Positions 1-7,270 of a stretch of DNA of 7,529 nt are shown here, one piece after another. How positions within the stretch are numbered: the first letter of the stretch is position 1; each line of letters begins with the position of its first letter. The position numbers and the translations under genes were made by a program. The notes under the pieces were generated by a model, which had not been told where the DNA came from, searched no databases, and saw only the letters and a list, made by a program, of their open reading frames with translations. The stretch comes from Bacteroidales bacterium (GTDB taxonomy: Bacteria; Bacteroidota; Bacteroidia; Bacteroidales; UBA932), in contig JAFNUQ010000203.1 in assembly GCA_017383945.1 (NCBI GenBank), forward strand, positions 1 through 7,529, read 5' to 3'.

Positions 1-18
1 AAAATCGGGAGTTTTGTT

Positions 19-26
19 TATATTTG
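19..26 (+). promoter_or_regulatory. Bacteroidota-type -7 promoter element (TAnnTTTG) upstream of aspS
   Basis: The bases TATATTTG match the Bacteroidota primary sigma factor -7 consensus TAnnTTTG exactly. The matching -33 TTTG box would lie about 20 bases further upstream, outside the window, so only half of the promoter can be examined. The element sits 30 bases before the aspS ATG, which would give a leader of roughly 20-26 nt. The leader (27-56) is AT-rich and has no Shine-Dalgarno motif, as is normal in this phylum. A perfect match in AT-rich DNA can arise by chance, but the position is right for driving the whole gene series. Confidence 0.5.
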
Positions 27-56
27 TTATTTGGAATAAAATATCAAAAACATAAT

Positions 57-1826
57 ATGTACAGAACTCACACTTGTGGTCAGCTCAGACTATCAGACGC
101 TGGCACAAAGGTCACCCTCGCAGGATGGGTGCAGAAAAGCAGGAAGCTCGGCGGTATGACTTTCATTGACCTTCGCGACCGCTATGGTATCACTCAGCTC
201 GTAGTTGAGGCAGACAGCCCGATTGCAGAGGCTGCGGCTTCTCTTGGAAGAGAATATGTCATCCAGGTAGAAGGCGAAGTTATCGAGAGAGCAAGCAAGA
301 ATGCAAAGATGCCGACAGGCGAAGTTGAGATTAAACTCAGCGGCCTCAAGGTTCTGAATAAGGCTGCAACCCCTCCGTTTACAATCGAGGAGGAAAGCGA
401 TGGCGGAGAGGATATCAGAGCAAAATATCGTTACCTCGACCTTCGTCGTCCACCACTCCAGAAAGCTCTTGCACTCCGCCACCGTCTGGCTCAGGAAGTG
501 CGCACATTCCTTGATAATGAGGGCTTTATGGAGATAGAAACTCCATATCTCATCAAGTCTACCCCTGAAGGAGCGAGAGATTTTGTCGTTCCTTCACGCA
601 TGAATCCTGGAACATTCTATGCACTCCCTCAGTCTCCTCAGACCTTCAAGCAGCTGCTTATGGTTTCCGGATATGACCGTTATTTCCAGATTGTAAGATG
701 TTTCCGTGATGAGGACCTGAGAGCTGACCGTCAGCCAGAGTTTACTCAGATAGACTGCGAGATGAGCTTTGTAGAGCAGGAAGATGTGCTCAACACATTT
801 GAGGGTATGATGCGTTCTATGTTCAAGAAGGCTCTTGGTGTGGAGATCGCTCCTGGTATTCCTCGCATGAGCTGGTATGACGCTATGGATAAGTACGGCT
901 CGGATAAGCCGGACATCCGCTTTGGTATGACTATCAATGAGATTTCGGATCTTGTAAAGGGCTGTGGCTTCTCTGTTTTTGATGCTTCAGAGTATGTAGG
1001 AGCAATCGCAGTTGATGGTTGCGCAGAATATACACGCAAGCAGCTTGATGAGCTCACAGAGTGGGTTAAGCGTCCGCAGGTCGGCGCAAAGGGCCTTGTT
1101 TATATCAAGCTCAATGCTGACGGCAGCGTGAAGTCAAGTGTGGATAAGTTCTACTCTCCAGAGCAGCTCAAGGCAGTAGCTGACAAGTGTGGTGCCAAGA
1201 CTGGAGACCTCGTGCTTGTGCTTTGTGGTCCTAAGCGCAAGACCCAGGGTCAGCTTGGCGTGCTCCGTCTCGAACTCGGCCAGAGATTGGGCCTTAGAAA
1301 TCCTCAGGAGTTTGCTCCTCTTTGGATTGTTGATTTCCCTCTTCTCGAGTGGAGTGAGGAAGACAGCAGATTCTATGCAATGCATCACCCATTCACTGCA
1401 CCTAAACCTGAGCACGAAGCCCTCTTCTACTCAGACAAGAAGGAAGATCTTGAGAAAGTATGTGCCAACGCCTACGACTTTGTGCTCAATGGCTCAGAGC
1501 TAGGTGGTGGTTCTATCCGTATCCACAATGCGGATATGCAGAGCAGAATGTTTGATGTACTCGGCATCAGCAAAGAAGACGCTGAAGCTAAGTTTGGCTT
1601 CATTATCAACGCATTTAAGTTTGGCGCACCTCCACACGGAGGCATTGCATTTGGCTTTGACCGCGTGTGCGCACTCTTCGGTGGACAGGAGACGATTCGC
1701 GATTATATCGCATTCCCTAAGAACAATCAGGGTCGCGATGTGATGATTGACTCTCCATCAAAGATTGACGACACTCAGATGGAAGAACTTTTCTTGAGTT
1801 CAACATATACTGAGCCGTGCGCGTAG
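57..1826 (+). CDS. aspS: Aspartate--tRNA ligase (AspRS), bacterial type
   Basis: Class IIb aminoacyl-tRNA synthetase that charges tRNA(Asp) with aspartate using ATP, in the cytoplasm. It has 589 residues, the usual bacterial length. Domains in order: an N-terminal OB-fold anticodon-binding domain (about 1-110, with GWV and FIDLRDR), the first part of the class II catalytic core (PEGARDF, QSPQ at 192-195, motif 2 FRDEDLRAD at 216-224), a bacterial GAD insertion (about 275-420), then the rest of the core with [12 protein letters not shown] (about 478-490) and motif 3 GIAFGFDR (529-536). Residue 31 in RKLGG is Leu; non-discriminating AspRSs, which also charge tRNA(Asn), typically have His there, so this is probably a discriminating enzyme. 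The ATG at 57 is chosen because MYRTHTCG is the family's N terminus; an in-frame TTG at 24 overlaps the promoter element and adds 11 unconserved residues. It is the first gene of the overlapping series and its end overlaps murB. Confidence 0.97.
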   Translation: MYRTHTCGQLRLSDAGTKVTLAGWVQKSRKLGGMTFIDLRDRYGITQLVVEADSPIAEAAASLGREYVIQVEGEVIERASKNAKMPTGEVEIKLSGLKVLNKAATPPFTIEEESDGGEDIRAKYRYLDLRRPPLQKALALRHRLAQEVRTFLDNEGFMEIETPYLIKSTPEGARDFVVPSRMNPGTFYALPQSPQTFKQLLMVSGYDRYFQIVRCFRDEDLRADRQPEFTQIDCEMSFVEQEDVLNTFEGMMRSMFKKALGVEIAPGIPRMSWYDAMDKYGSDKPDIRFGMTINEISDLVKGCGFSVFDASEYVGAIAVDGCAEYTRKQLDELTEWVKRPQVGAKGLVYIKLNADGSVKSSVDKFYSPEQLKAVADKCGAKTGDLVLVLCGPKRKTQGQLGVLRLELGQRLGLRNPQEFAPLWIVDFPLLEWSEEDSRFYAMHHPFTAPKPEHEALFYSDKKEDLEKVCANAYDFVLNGSELGGGSIRIHNADMQSRMFDVLGISKEDAEAKFGFIINAFKFGAPPHGGIAFGFDRVCALFGGQETIRDYIAFPKNNQGRDVMIDSPSKIDDTQMEELFLSSTYTEPCA

Positions 1827-2824
1827 AGTATAAATATGACCTTAGCTCGCAGAACACTTTCAGGATGAAGGTGTCCTGCGAGTGTTATATTCAATATGAC
1901 ACTGTGAGCGAGCTGGAGGGCTTGAATCTTGATTCACTCCCCAAGCCGCTTCTACACATCGGTCAAGGCAGTAATCTGCTTTTTACTGCAGATTTTCCGG
2001 GGACCGTCCTTCATTCCAATATCAACACTATCAAGTATGTTGATATGGGATTCAATGAGGTGCCTATAATTGTCGGTTCCGGAGTTAGTTTTGACTCTTT
2101 TGTAGAACAAGTATGTGCTCACGGACTCTGGGGAGCGGAAAATCTTTCCGGTATTCCAGGAGAAGTGGGAGCAGCCGCAGTTCAAAACATCGGAGCCTAC
2201 GGAGTTGAGGTAAAGGATATCATTTCCGGAGTTGTCTGCTATGACATCAAGGAGAGAAAGAAGGTAAAGTTCGGAGTTCAGGAGTGTAAATACGCCTACC
2301 GACACTCAATGTTTAAAGAGCAGGGCACAAAAGGGCGCTATATCGTCACCAGTGTGCTTTTCAGACTCAGCAGGGTGCCTTCGCCTAAACTAGACTATAA
2401 AGGCATAAAAGAAGCGCTGGAGGGAGTTGAGAACCCGTCTCCAACTCAAGTCAGAGAAGCGGTTCTGAAGCTGAGAGCATCAAAGCTTCCTGACGTCAGC
2501 GAATTGGGAAGTGCCGGCAGTTTCTTTATGAATCCGGTCGTCAGCAAAGCGGACTTTGAGCGCATCAGCCCGGACGGATCAGCTCCACATTATGTGCTTG
2601 AGGACGGCAGTATAAAAGTTCCTGCAGCCTACCTGATAGATCGTTGCGGTCTCAAAGGAGAGATGAGTGGCGGTGCCCAGGTATACCAGAAGCAGCCGCT
2701 CGTGATAGTTAATGCAAGCGGAACTGCGAGTCCCCAGGACATCCTTGAGCTAGAACAGAAAGTAATAAATACGGTGAAGGAACGTTTCGGCGTGACTCTT
2801 CAACCAGAAGTAGAACATATATGA
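1817..2824 (+). CDS. murB: UDP-N-acetylenolpyruvoylglucosamine reductase (MurB, type I)
   Basis: FAD-dependent enzyme that reduces UDP-GlcNAc-enolpyruvate with NADPH to UDP-MurNAc, the second committed step of peptidoglycan synthesis (cytoplasm). It has 335 residues, like the E. coli type I enzyme. Visible motifs: FAD-binding GQGSNLLF (49-56), the GIPG...QNIGAYGVE block (112-131), the type I signature Tyr-Arg (161-162, in YAYRHSMFK), the catalytic proton-donor Ser235 in [10 protein letters not shown], and the catalytic Glu331 near the C terminus (LQPEV). The start is a GTG that overlaps the aspS end by 10 nt; the next in-frame ATG (1865) would remove the conserved N-terminal NTF motif, so GTG is preferred. 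One oddity: the usual NTFG reads NTFR here (residues 13-16). The stop overlaps the murA ATG (ATGA), implying coupled translation with the enzyme of the preceding step. Confidence 0.96.
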   Translation: MRVEYKYDLSSQNTFRMKVSCECYIQYDTVSELEGLNLDSLPKPLLHIGQGSNLLFTADFPGTVLHSNINTIKYVDMGFNEVPIIVGSGVSFDSFVEQVCAHGLWGAENLSGIPGEVGAAAVQNIGAYGVEVKDIISGVVCYDIKERKKVKFGVQECKYAYRHSMFKEQGTKGRYIVTSVLFRLSRVPSPKLDYKGIKEALEGVENPSPTQVREAVLKLRASKLPDVSELGSAGSFFMNPVVSKADFERISPDGSAPHYVLEDGSIKVPAAYLIDRCGLKGEMSGGAQVYQKQPLVIVNASGTASPQDILELEQKVINTVKERFGVTLQPEVEHI

Positions 2825-4128
2825 GCACATTTGTAATCGAAGGCGGACATAAGTTAAGCGGAAGCATAGAGCCCCAAGGAGCTAAGAACGAAGCTTTGCA
2901 GGTTCTCAGCGCCGTTTTGCTCACTTCAGAAACTGTCACAATCAATAACATCCCGGAGATTCTGGATGTAAAGAACCTCATTGCCCTCATCGAGGCAATG
3001 GGTGTGATTGTCGAGCGTTTAAGTAAAGGTTCCTATAGATTTACCGCCGGACATATAAACGAGTTTTTTATCAGAAGCACTGATTTTGTGCAAAGATGTG
3101 CCAAGCTCAGAGGTTCTGTGATGGTTGTAGGTCCTCTGCTTACACGCTTCGGACAGGCCTTTTTCCCAAAACCGGGCGGAGATAAGATCGGCCGAAGAAG
3201 AGTGGATACTCATATAGATGGTTTTATGAAGCTCGGAGCAACCTGCTCCTATGATACAAGCAAAAGAGCCTATAACCTCTCTTCTGGCAAGCGATTGAAG
3301 GGCTGTTATATGCTTTTGGATGAAGCTTCTGTGACAGGAACTGCAAATATTGTAATGGCTGCAGTGCTTGCTGAAGGCACTACTACCATCTATAACGCAG
3401 CTTGTGAACCATATGTTCAGCAGCTTTGCCGCCTCCTTAACTCAATGGGTGCTCAGATTGAGGGTATAGGATCAAACCTTCTCACCATTCACGGTGTAGA
3501 AAAGCTCCATGGAGCAGAACATACCATACTTCCGGATATGATTGAGGTTGGTTCATTTATCGGTATGGCAGCCATTACCCAGAGTGAACTCACCATCAAA
3601 AACGTCTCTTGGGACAACTTGGGCATTATCCCAGAATGTTTCAGAAGGCTCGGTATAAAGCTCGAGCGCAGAGACGATGATATTTATATTCCATCTCAGC
3701 AGAGTTATGAAATTGAGTCTTTTATCGACGGCTCAATCATGACCCTTGCCGATGCCCCTTGGCCAGGTCTTACTCCTGACCTTTTGAGTGTGATGCTTGT
3801 AGTCGCCACACAGTGCAAAGGAAGTGTTCTCATCCATCAGAAGATGTTTGAAAGCCGCCTTTTCTTTGTGGATAAGCTCATCGATATGGGCGCTCAGATT
3901 ATTCTTTGCGATCCGCACAGAGCTGTGGTAATCGGACACGACCACAAGATAAAGCTCAAGCCAGGAAAAATGACATCTCCTGATATCCGTGCCGGTATTG
4001 CGATGCTTCTTGCAGCAATGTCAGCACCAGGCATCTCGGAGATTGACAATATAGATCAGATTGATAGAGGCTACGAAGATATTGAGACCCGTCTCAATGC
4101 ACTCGGAGCACACATTACAAGACAATAA
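2821..4128 (+). CDS. murA: UDP-N-acetylglucosamine 1-carboxyvinyltransferase (MurA) with Asp in place of the fosfomycin-target Cys
   Basis: Transfers enolpyruvate from PEP to UDP-GlcNAc, the first committed step of peptidoglycan synthesis, in the cytoplasm. Its 435 residues form the EPSP-synthase-like two-domain fold. Recognisable residues, with E. coli counterparts: Lys22 in GAKNEA (K22), Arg97 in KLRGS (R91), Arg126 in GRRRVD (R120), Asp320 in GLTPD (D305) and Arg416 in IDRGYE (R397). The catalytic loop reads PGGDKIG, so Asp121 stands where E. coli has Cys115. The same change occurs in Mycobacterium tuberculosis and Chlamydia MurA and makes them insensitive to fosfomycin, which alkylates that Cys. 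From memory, Bacteroides MurA also has Asp, so this is probably a lineage trait. The gene order is the reverse of the reaction order (murB then murA). The murA stop TAA shares one base with the next ATG. Confidence 0.97.
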   Translation: MSTFVIEGGHKLSGSIEPQGAKNEALQVLSAVLLTSETVTINNIPEILDVKNLIALIEAMGVIVERLSKGSYRFTAGHINEFFIRSTDFVQRCAKLRGSVMVVGPLLTRFGQAFFPKPGGDKIGRRRVDTHIDGFMKLGATCSYDTSKRAYNLSSGKRLKGCYMLLDEASVTGTANIVMAAVLAEGTTTIYNAACEPYVQQLCRLLNSMGAQIEGIGSNLLTIHGVEKLHGAEHTILPDMIEVGSFIGMAAITQSELTIKNVSWDNLGIIPECFRRLGIKLERRDDDIYIPSQQSYEIESFIDGSIMTLADAPWPGLTPDLLSVMLVVATQCKGSVLIHQKMFESRLFFVDKLIDMGAQIILCDPHRAVVIGHDHKIKLKPGKMTSPDIRAGIAMLLAAMSAPGISEIDNIDQIDRGYEDIETRLNALGAHITRQ

Positions 4129-6296
4129 TGCAGGTACTGAAATTTGGTGGAAGCTCTGTTGCCGATGCTACTCGCATCTCGGCTGTCCTTGATATTGTTG
4201 GTTCTGCAGCACAGAATGACAGAACACTCGTCGTATTTTCTGCTATCAGCGGATGTACAGACACACTCTTGAAGATTGCTTCTGCTCAGACCATTCAAGA
4301 GAAGACAGACCTGATAGCTCCACTTAAAATCAGACATCACGATATCATCAAACGCCTCTTTACCGGTCAGGAGCGCATAGAAGCAACTCAAGAAATCGAT
4401 CAACTGTTTGATGAGCTTGCAGCCTGTCGCAGCGAAGACTGTGTCTGCTATGGAGAGCTTCTTTCTACCAAGATAATAGCCCGCAAAATGATGTGTGAGG
4501 GCATTAAGACCAGCTGGCTGGACTCCCGCAAACTCATCCGCACAAGAGAAGGAAGGGTTAATCAAGCTATCTCCTATCTCCATATCGCAGATGCTGTCAA
4601 GGAAGATGATACCGCTCGCGTGTTTATTGCGCCGGGCTTCATTGCTTCTGACGAATCCGGCCAGATGACCACGCTTGGCAGAGGCGGCTCTGACTATAGT
4701 GCGGCTCTATATGCTGCGGCGCTCAAGGCGTCAGCACTCCAGATCTGGACAGATGTTCCAGGAATAATGACTGCCAACCCAAAAGACATCCCGGCAGCCC
4801 AAACTATCCCAAGCATTTCCTACGAAGCAGCACTTACTCTTGCAGAAAATGGCGCAAAAGTACTTTATGCTCCGACAGTTGGTCCTGCAATGGAAAGCGG
4901 TATCGCTATCAATATTCGCAATAGCTATGACCCGGAGCACCCTGGCACGGTGATTAGCGAGCAAAGCCTGGAAAGAGCACAGCACTTCCTCGGAGTCACT
5001 TGCCTCGAAGACAAGCAAGCCGGAACAGCTCGCATCTGCCTTGTCGGCGAGGGTGTCAACAGCAGAAGATCCGCCATCGGGCGAATCCTTTCCGCATTAA
5101 GCGAAGCCGGCATCAGCCCTCTGGGCGAAGTCAGCGGAAGCGCAGGAACCTTCTTCTTGGATGTCAGGGCAATCGTGGTCAAGCAGGCGCTTGCTGCGGT
5201 GCATCGCGAATTCTTTGAAGAAAGGTCGATCAGCAAGATCAACGTTTTTCTTGCAGGCTTTGGTGCTGTGGGACAGTCATTTGCGGAGCTGATAGGAAAA
5301 AATAAAGAAAAAATAGCCTCTCGCACAGGAAAAAGTATCCGCATTGTGGGAGTGAGCAACAGCAGCAAATATTATATCAACCTCCGTGGCATAGACCCGG
5401 CAGAAATCTCATCACGCCTGGAAGAGGGCGAGAGTGCTGCTGACGGAGCATATATCGATGCAGTTTGTGCTGCAGCCCCAAGAAGGTCGGTTTTTGTCGA
5501 TTGTACCAACAGCCCAAGTCTTCACGAGAAATATGAAAGCCTGTTCAAGGCTGGTCTCAATATCGTCACATCAAACCGTCGGTCACTGTCTCTACCTTAT
5601 GTGCAGTATGCGGCAATAAAAGCGGCCGCAAGAGAAAATGGCGCGTTCTTCCGTTATGATACAACTGTAGCCAACGCCCTTCCAATCCTTGAGTCTATTG
5701 CCGGAGAGGCCAACTGCAGCGATGGTATAAGTTCAATTGAGGCGGTTGTTTCGTGTACGCTCAACTATATCATTACCGGTTATGATGGCAATAGAGGTGA
5801 GAGTTTTGCTTCACTTCTCAAGCGTGCACACGAAGAAGGTCTTTCTGAGAAAGATCCGCGCATAGACCTAGGCGGAAGCGATGTGCTCCGCAAATTGCTT
5901 ATCCTTGCACGAGAAGCCGGAATCCCGCTGGAGGCGGAGGACGTAGAGATAAAGCCAATGCTCTCGGAGGAGTTCTTCTCTTGTTCTATAGAGGAATTCT
6001 ACCGTATGCTTGCTGAATATGAGCCGAAGTTTATTGCTCGGGAAGATGAGCTGGACGAGCTGGGGCTCAGACAGAGATTTATTGCTTCCATCAAGAAAGA
6101 TAGTACTGCAAGCTTGGGTTATAAAGCAGAAATCAAGATGCAGACCGTAGGTATAGATAGCCCGTTCTACTGGATCAGCGGAACAGAAAATGTGATTGCT
6201 GTGGCTGGAAAATACTCTGCGCCTCTGGTAATTAAAGGAGCAGGAGAGGGTAGAAGGCTTGCCGCTGCCGGTATAATCAAAGATATACTCAGCTGA
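4128..6296 (+). CDS. thrA: Bifunctional aspartokinase / homoserine dehydrogenase, shortened ACT region and divergent HSDH site
   Basis: A ThrA-type fusion. The aspartokinase phosphorylates aspartate, opening the pathway to DAP/lysine, threonine and methionine; homoserine dehydrogenase reduces aspartate semialdehyde to homoserine. The kinase domain (about 1-278) is complete: KFGGSS (5-10), YGE (108-110), LGRGGSDYSAA (183-193), TDV and MTANP. One ACT-like unit follows (about 300-366), then the dehydrogenase (about 370-722) with nucleotide-binding GFGAVG (377-382) and the full HSDH signature from Ala567 to Lys589 (DPRIDLGGSD...K), including Asp585 and Lys589. It has 722 residues against 820 in E. 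coli ThrA; the shortfall falls at the ACT pair. Dehydrogenase oddities: NRR (483-485) for NK, VANALP (514-519) for VGAGLP, and VSCTLNYI (541-548) for LSGTLNYI. thrB and thrC do not follow; the M20 and dapB genes do, so the kinase probably serves DAP synthesis. Whether the dehydrogenase is active is uncertain. Confidence 0.9.
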   Translation: MQVLKFGGSSVADATRISAVLDIVGSAAQNDRTLVVFSAISGCTDTLLKIASAQTIQEKTDLIAPLKIRHHDIIKRLFTGQERIEATQEIDQLFDELAACRSEDCVCYGELLSTKIIARKMMCEGIKTSWLDSRKLIRTREGRVNQAISYLHIADAVKEDDTARVFIAPGFIASDESGQMTTLGRGGSDYSAALYAAALKASALQIWTDVPGIMTANPKDIPAAQTIPSISYEAALTLAENGAKVLYAPTVGPAMESGIAINIRNSYDPEHPGTVISEQSLERAQHFLGVTCLEDKQAGTARICLVGEGVNSRRSAIGRILSALSEAGISPLGEVSGSAGTFFLDVRAIVVKQALAAVHREFFEERSISKINVFLAGFGAVGQSFAELIGKNKEKIASRTGKSIRIVGVSNSSKYYINLRGIDPAEISSRLEEGESAADGAYIDAVCAAAPRRSVFVDCTNSPSLHEKYESLFKAGLNIVTSNRRSLSLPYVQYAAIKAAARENGAFFRYDTTVANALPILESIAGEANCSDGISSIEAVVSCTLNYIITGYDGNRGESFASLLKRAHEEGLSEKDPRIDLGGSDVLRKLLILAREAGIPLEAEDVEIKPMLSEEFFSCSIEEFYRMLAEYEPKFIAREDELDELGLRQRFIASIKKDSTASLGYKAEIKMQTVGIDSPFYWISGTENVIAVAGKYSAPLVIKGAGEGRRLAAAGIIKDILS

Positions 6297-7270
6297 TGAA
6301 ATTGTTTGAACAAATATTATCCATTGACTCTACTTCCGGGAAGGAGAGAGAATTAGGCCTTTTCCTTGCTCACAAGCTTCAAGCGGAAAAGGTCGAGCTT
6401 CTCGAAGTAGGAGATGGTACGGTCAATCTGTTTCTCTCTTGGGGTGAACCTAAGCTAGTTTTCTGCACTCATCTCGACACTGTTCCTCCATATATTCCTC
6501 CTCGCATAGAGCAGGATAAGGTATGGGGAAGAGGTGCTTGCGATGCAAAGGGACAGATATATTCGATGTATCAGGCTTGTCAGAGGCTTGCACAAGCAGG
6601 AAAAAGCAACTTTGGGCTTCTTCTGTTAAGCGGTGAAGAGACCGGATCCTTTGGCGCAAAGGCTTTTGCCAAGACCAGTTTCCGTGCCCCTTATCTGGTG
6701 GTGGGAGAGCCGACTGATAATTGCCTTGTAAGCGCTTCTAAGGGTACCAGGAGCTATTCGCTTTGCTTTAAGGGCAAGGCATTTCATTCGGGATATCCGG
6801 AGATGGGCTTGAGTGCTGTGGAGTTATTTGTTGACTTTGTCAATCGCCTAAGGGCTGCAGACTTCCCTGAGGATCCGGTACTTGGCAGAACAAGCTACAA
6901 CATCGGAGCCTTGTACAGCGAGAATCCTCAGAATATCCTGAGCCCGGAGCTTTGTTGCAGAGTATATTTCCGCACAACATTTGCGGCAGAAGCTGCTGTT
7001 GAGGAGTTTATGTCTGCGCAGGCTTCAGAATGTCTGGAGGTAAAGGCAGGCGGAGGAGATCAGGCTCGCCAATACTATGTAATTGACGGCATCCCATCCA
7101 AGGTAGTTTCTTTTGGTAGCGATGCCCCTCATCTAAGTAATTTTGAGCATAAGATGATATGTGGTCCGGGATCTATCATGTCTGCACATAGAGACGAAGA
7201 ACACATTGAAATCAAGGATATAGAAACGGCAATAGAAAACTATATAAAGATATATGAAAGTTGTAATTAG
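6296..7270 (+). CDS. M20-family metallohydrolase (ArgE/DapE/ACY1 type), substrate unknown
   Basis: Predicted cytoplasmic di-zinc amidohydrolase of the M20 superfamily, which includes N-acetylornithine deacetylase, succinyl-DAP desuccinylase, acetyl-lysine deacetylase and dipeptidases. Expected metal and catalytic residues are visible: His59 and Asp61 in THLDTVPP, Asp83 in GRGACDAKG (bridging ligand), Glu114-Glu115 in SGEETG (general base and ligand), Glu138 in VGEPTD, and His298 in SAHRDEEHI. His164 in KAFHSG lies in the lid/dimerisation domain (about 150-260), as in DapE. At 324 residues it is shorter than DapE or ArgE (about 375), with compact loops. No signal peptide is seen. It starts one base before the end of thrA's stop (TGATG) and overlaps dapB by 17 nt. 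That context points to N-acyl-DAP or another N-acyl intermediate of the aspartate family, but this is inference; Bacteroidota usually make DAP through DapL without deacylation, so a specific name is withheld. Confidence 0.88.
   Translation: MKLFEQILSIDSTSGKERELGLFLAHKLQAEKVELLEVGDGTVNLFLSWGEPKLVFCTHLDTVPPYIPPRIEQDKVWGRGACDAKGQIYSMYQACQRLAQAGKSNFGLLLLSGEETGSFGAKAFAKTSFRAPYLVVGEPTDNCLVSASKGTRSYSLCFKGKAFHSGYPEMGLSAVELFVDFVNRLRAADFPEDPVLGRTSYNIGALYSENPQNILSPELCCRVYFRTTFAAEAAVEEFMSAQASECLEVKAGGGDQARQYYVIDGIPSKVVSFGSDAPHLSNFEHKMICGPGSIMSAHRDEEHIEIKDIETAIENYIKIYESCN

Noticed and set aside
24..56. In-frame TTG upstream of the aspS ATG, giving an 11-residue N-terminal extension
   Set aside because: The extension is not conserved, overlaps the TAnnTTTG element, and the ATG at 57 gives the exact family N terminus.
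93..482. Minus-strand open frame of 129 codons inside aspS
   Set aside because: It is antisense to a strongly conserved synthetase, has no recognisable domain, and has no promoter or start context of its own.
1189..1743. Two plus-strand frames in another phase inside aspS (1189-1503 and 1504-1743)
   Set aside because: Both lie wholly within the conserved AspRS core and have low-complexity, unfamiliar translations; they are shadows of codon bias.
4071..4583. Minus-strand 170-codon open frame across the murA/thrA junction
   Set aside because: It is antisense to the conserved ends of two genes, is Cys- and Ser-rich without motifs, and no gene-like context supports it.
4962..5024. Frameshift or assembly error as the cause of the missing ACT domain
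   Set aside because: The frame is continuous and both flanks align with ThrA; a sequencing indel would not delete about 100 residues in frame. An assembly deletion cannot be fully excluded without reads.
4925..5368. Minus-strand 147-codon open frame opposite the ACT region, considered as a reason for the odd thrA linker
   Set aside because: The translation has no recognisable domain, and the plus-strand frame runs unbroken from the kinase to the dehydrogenase.
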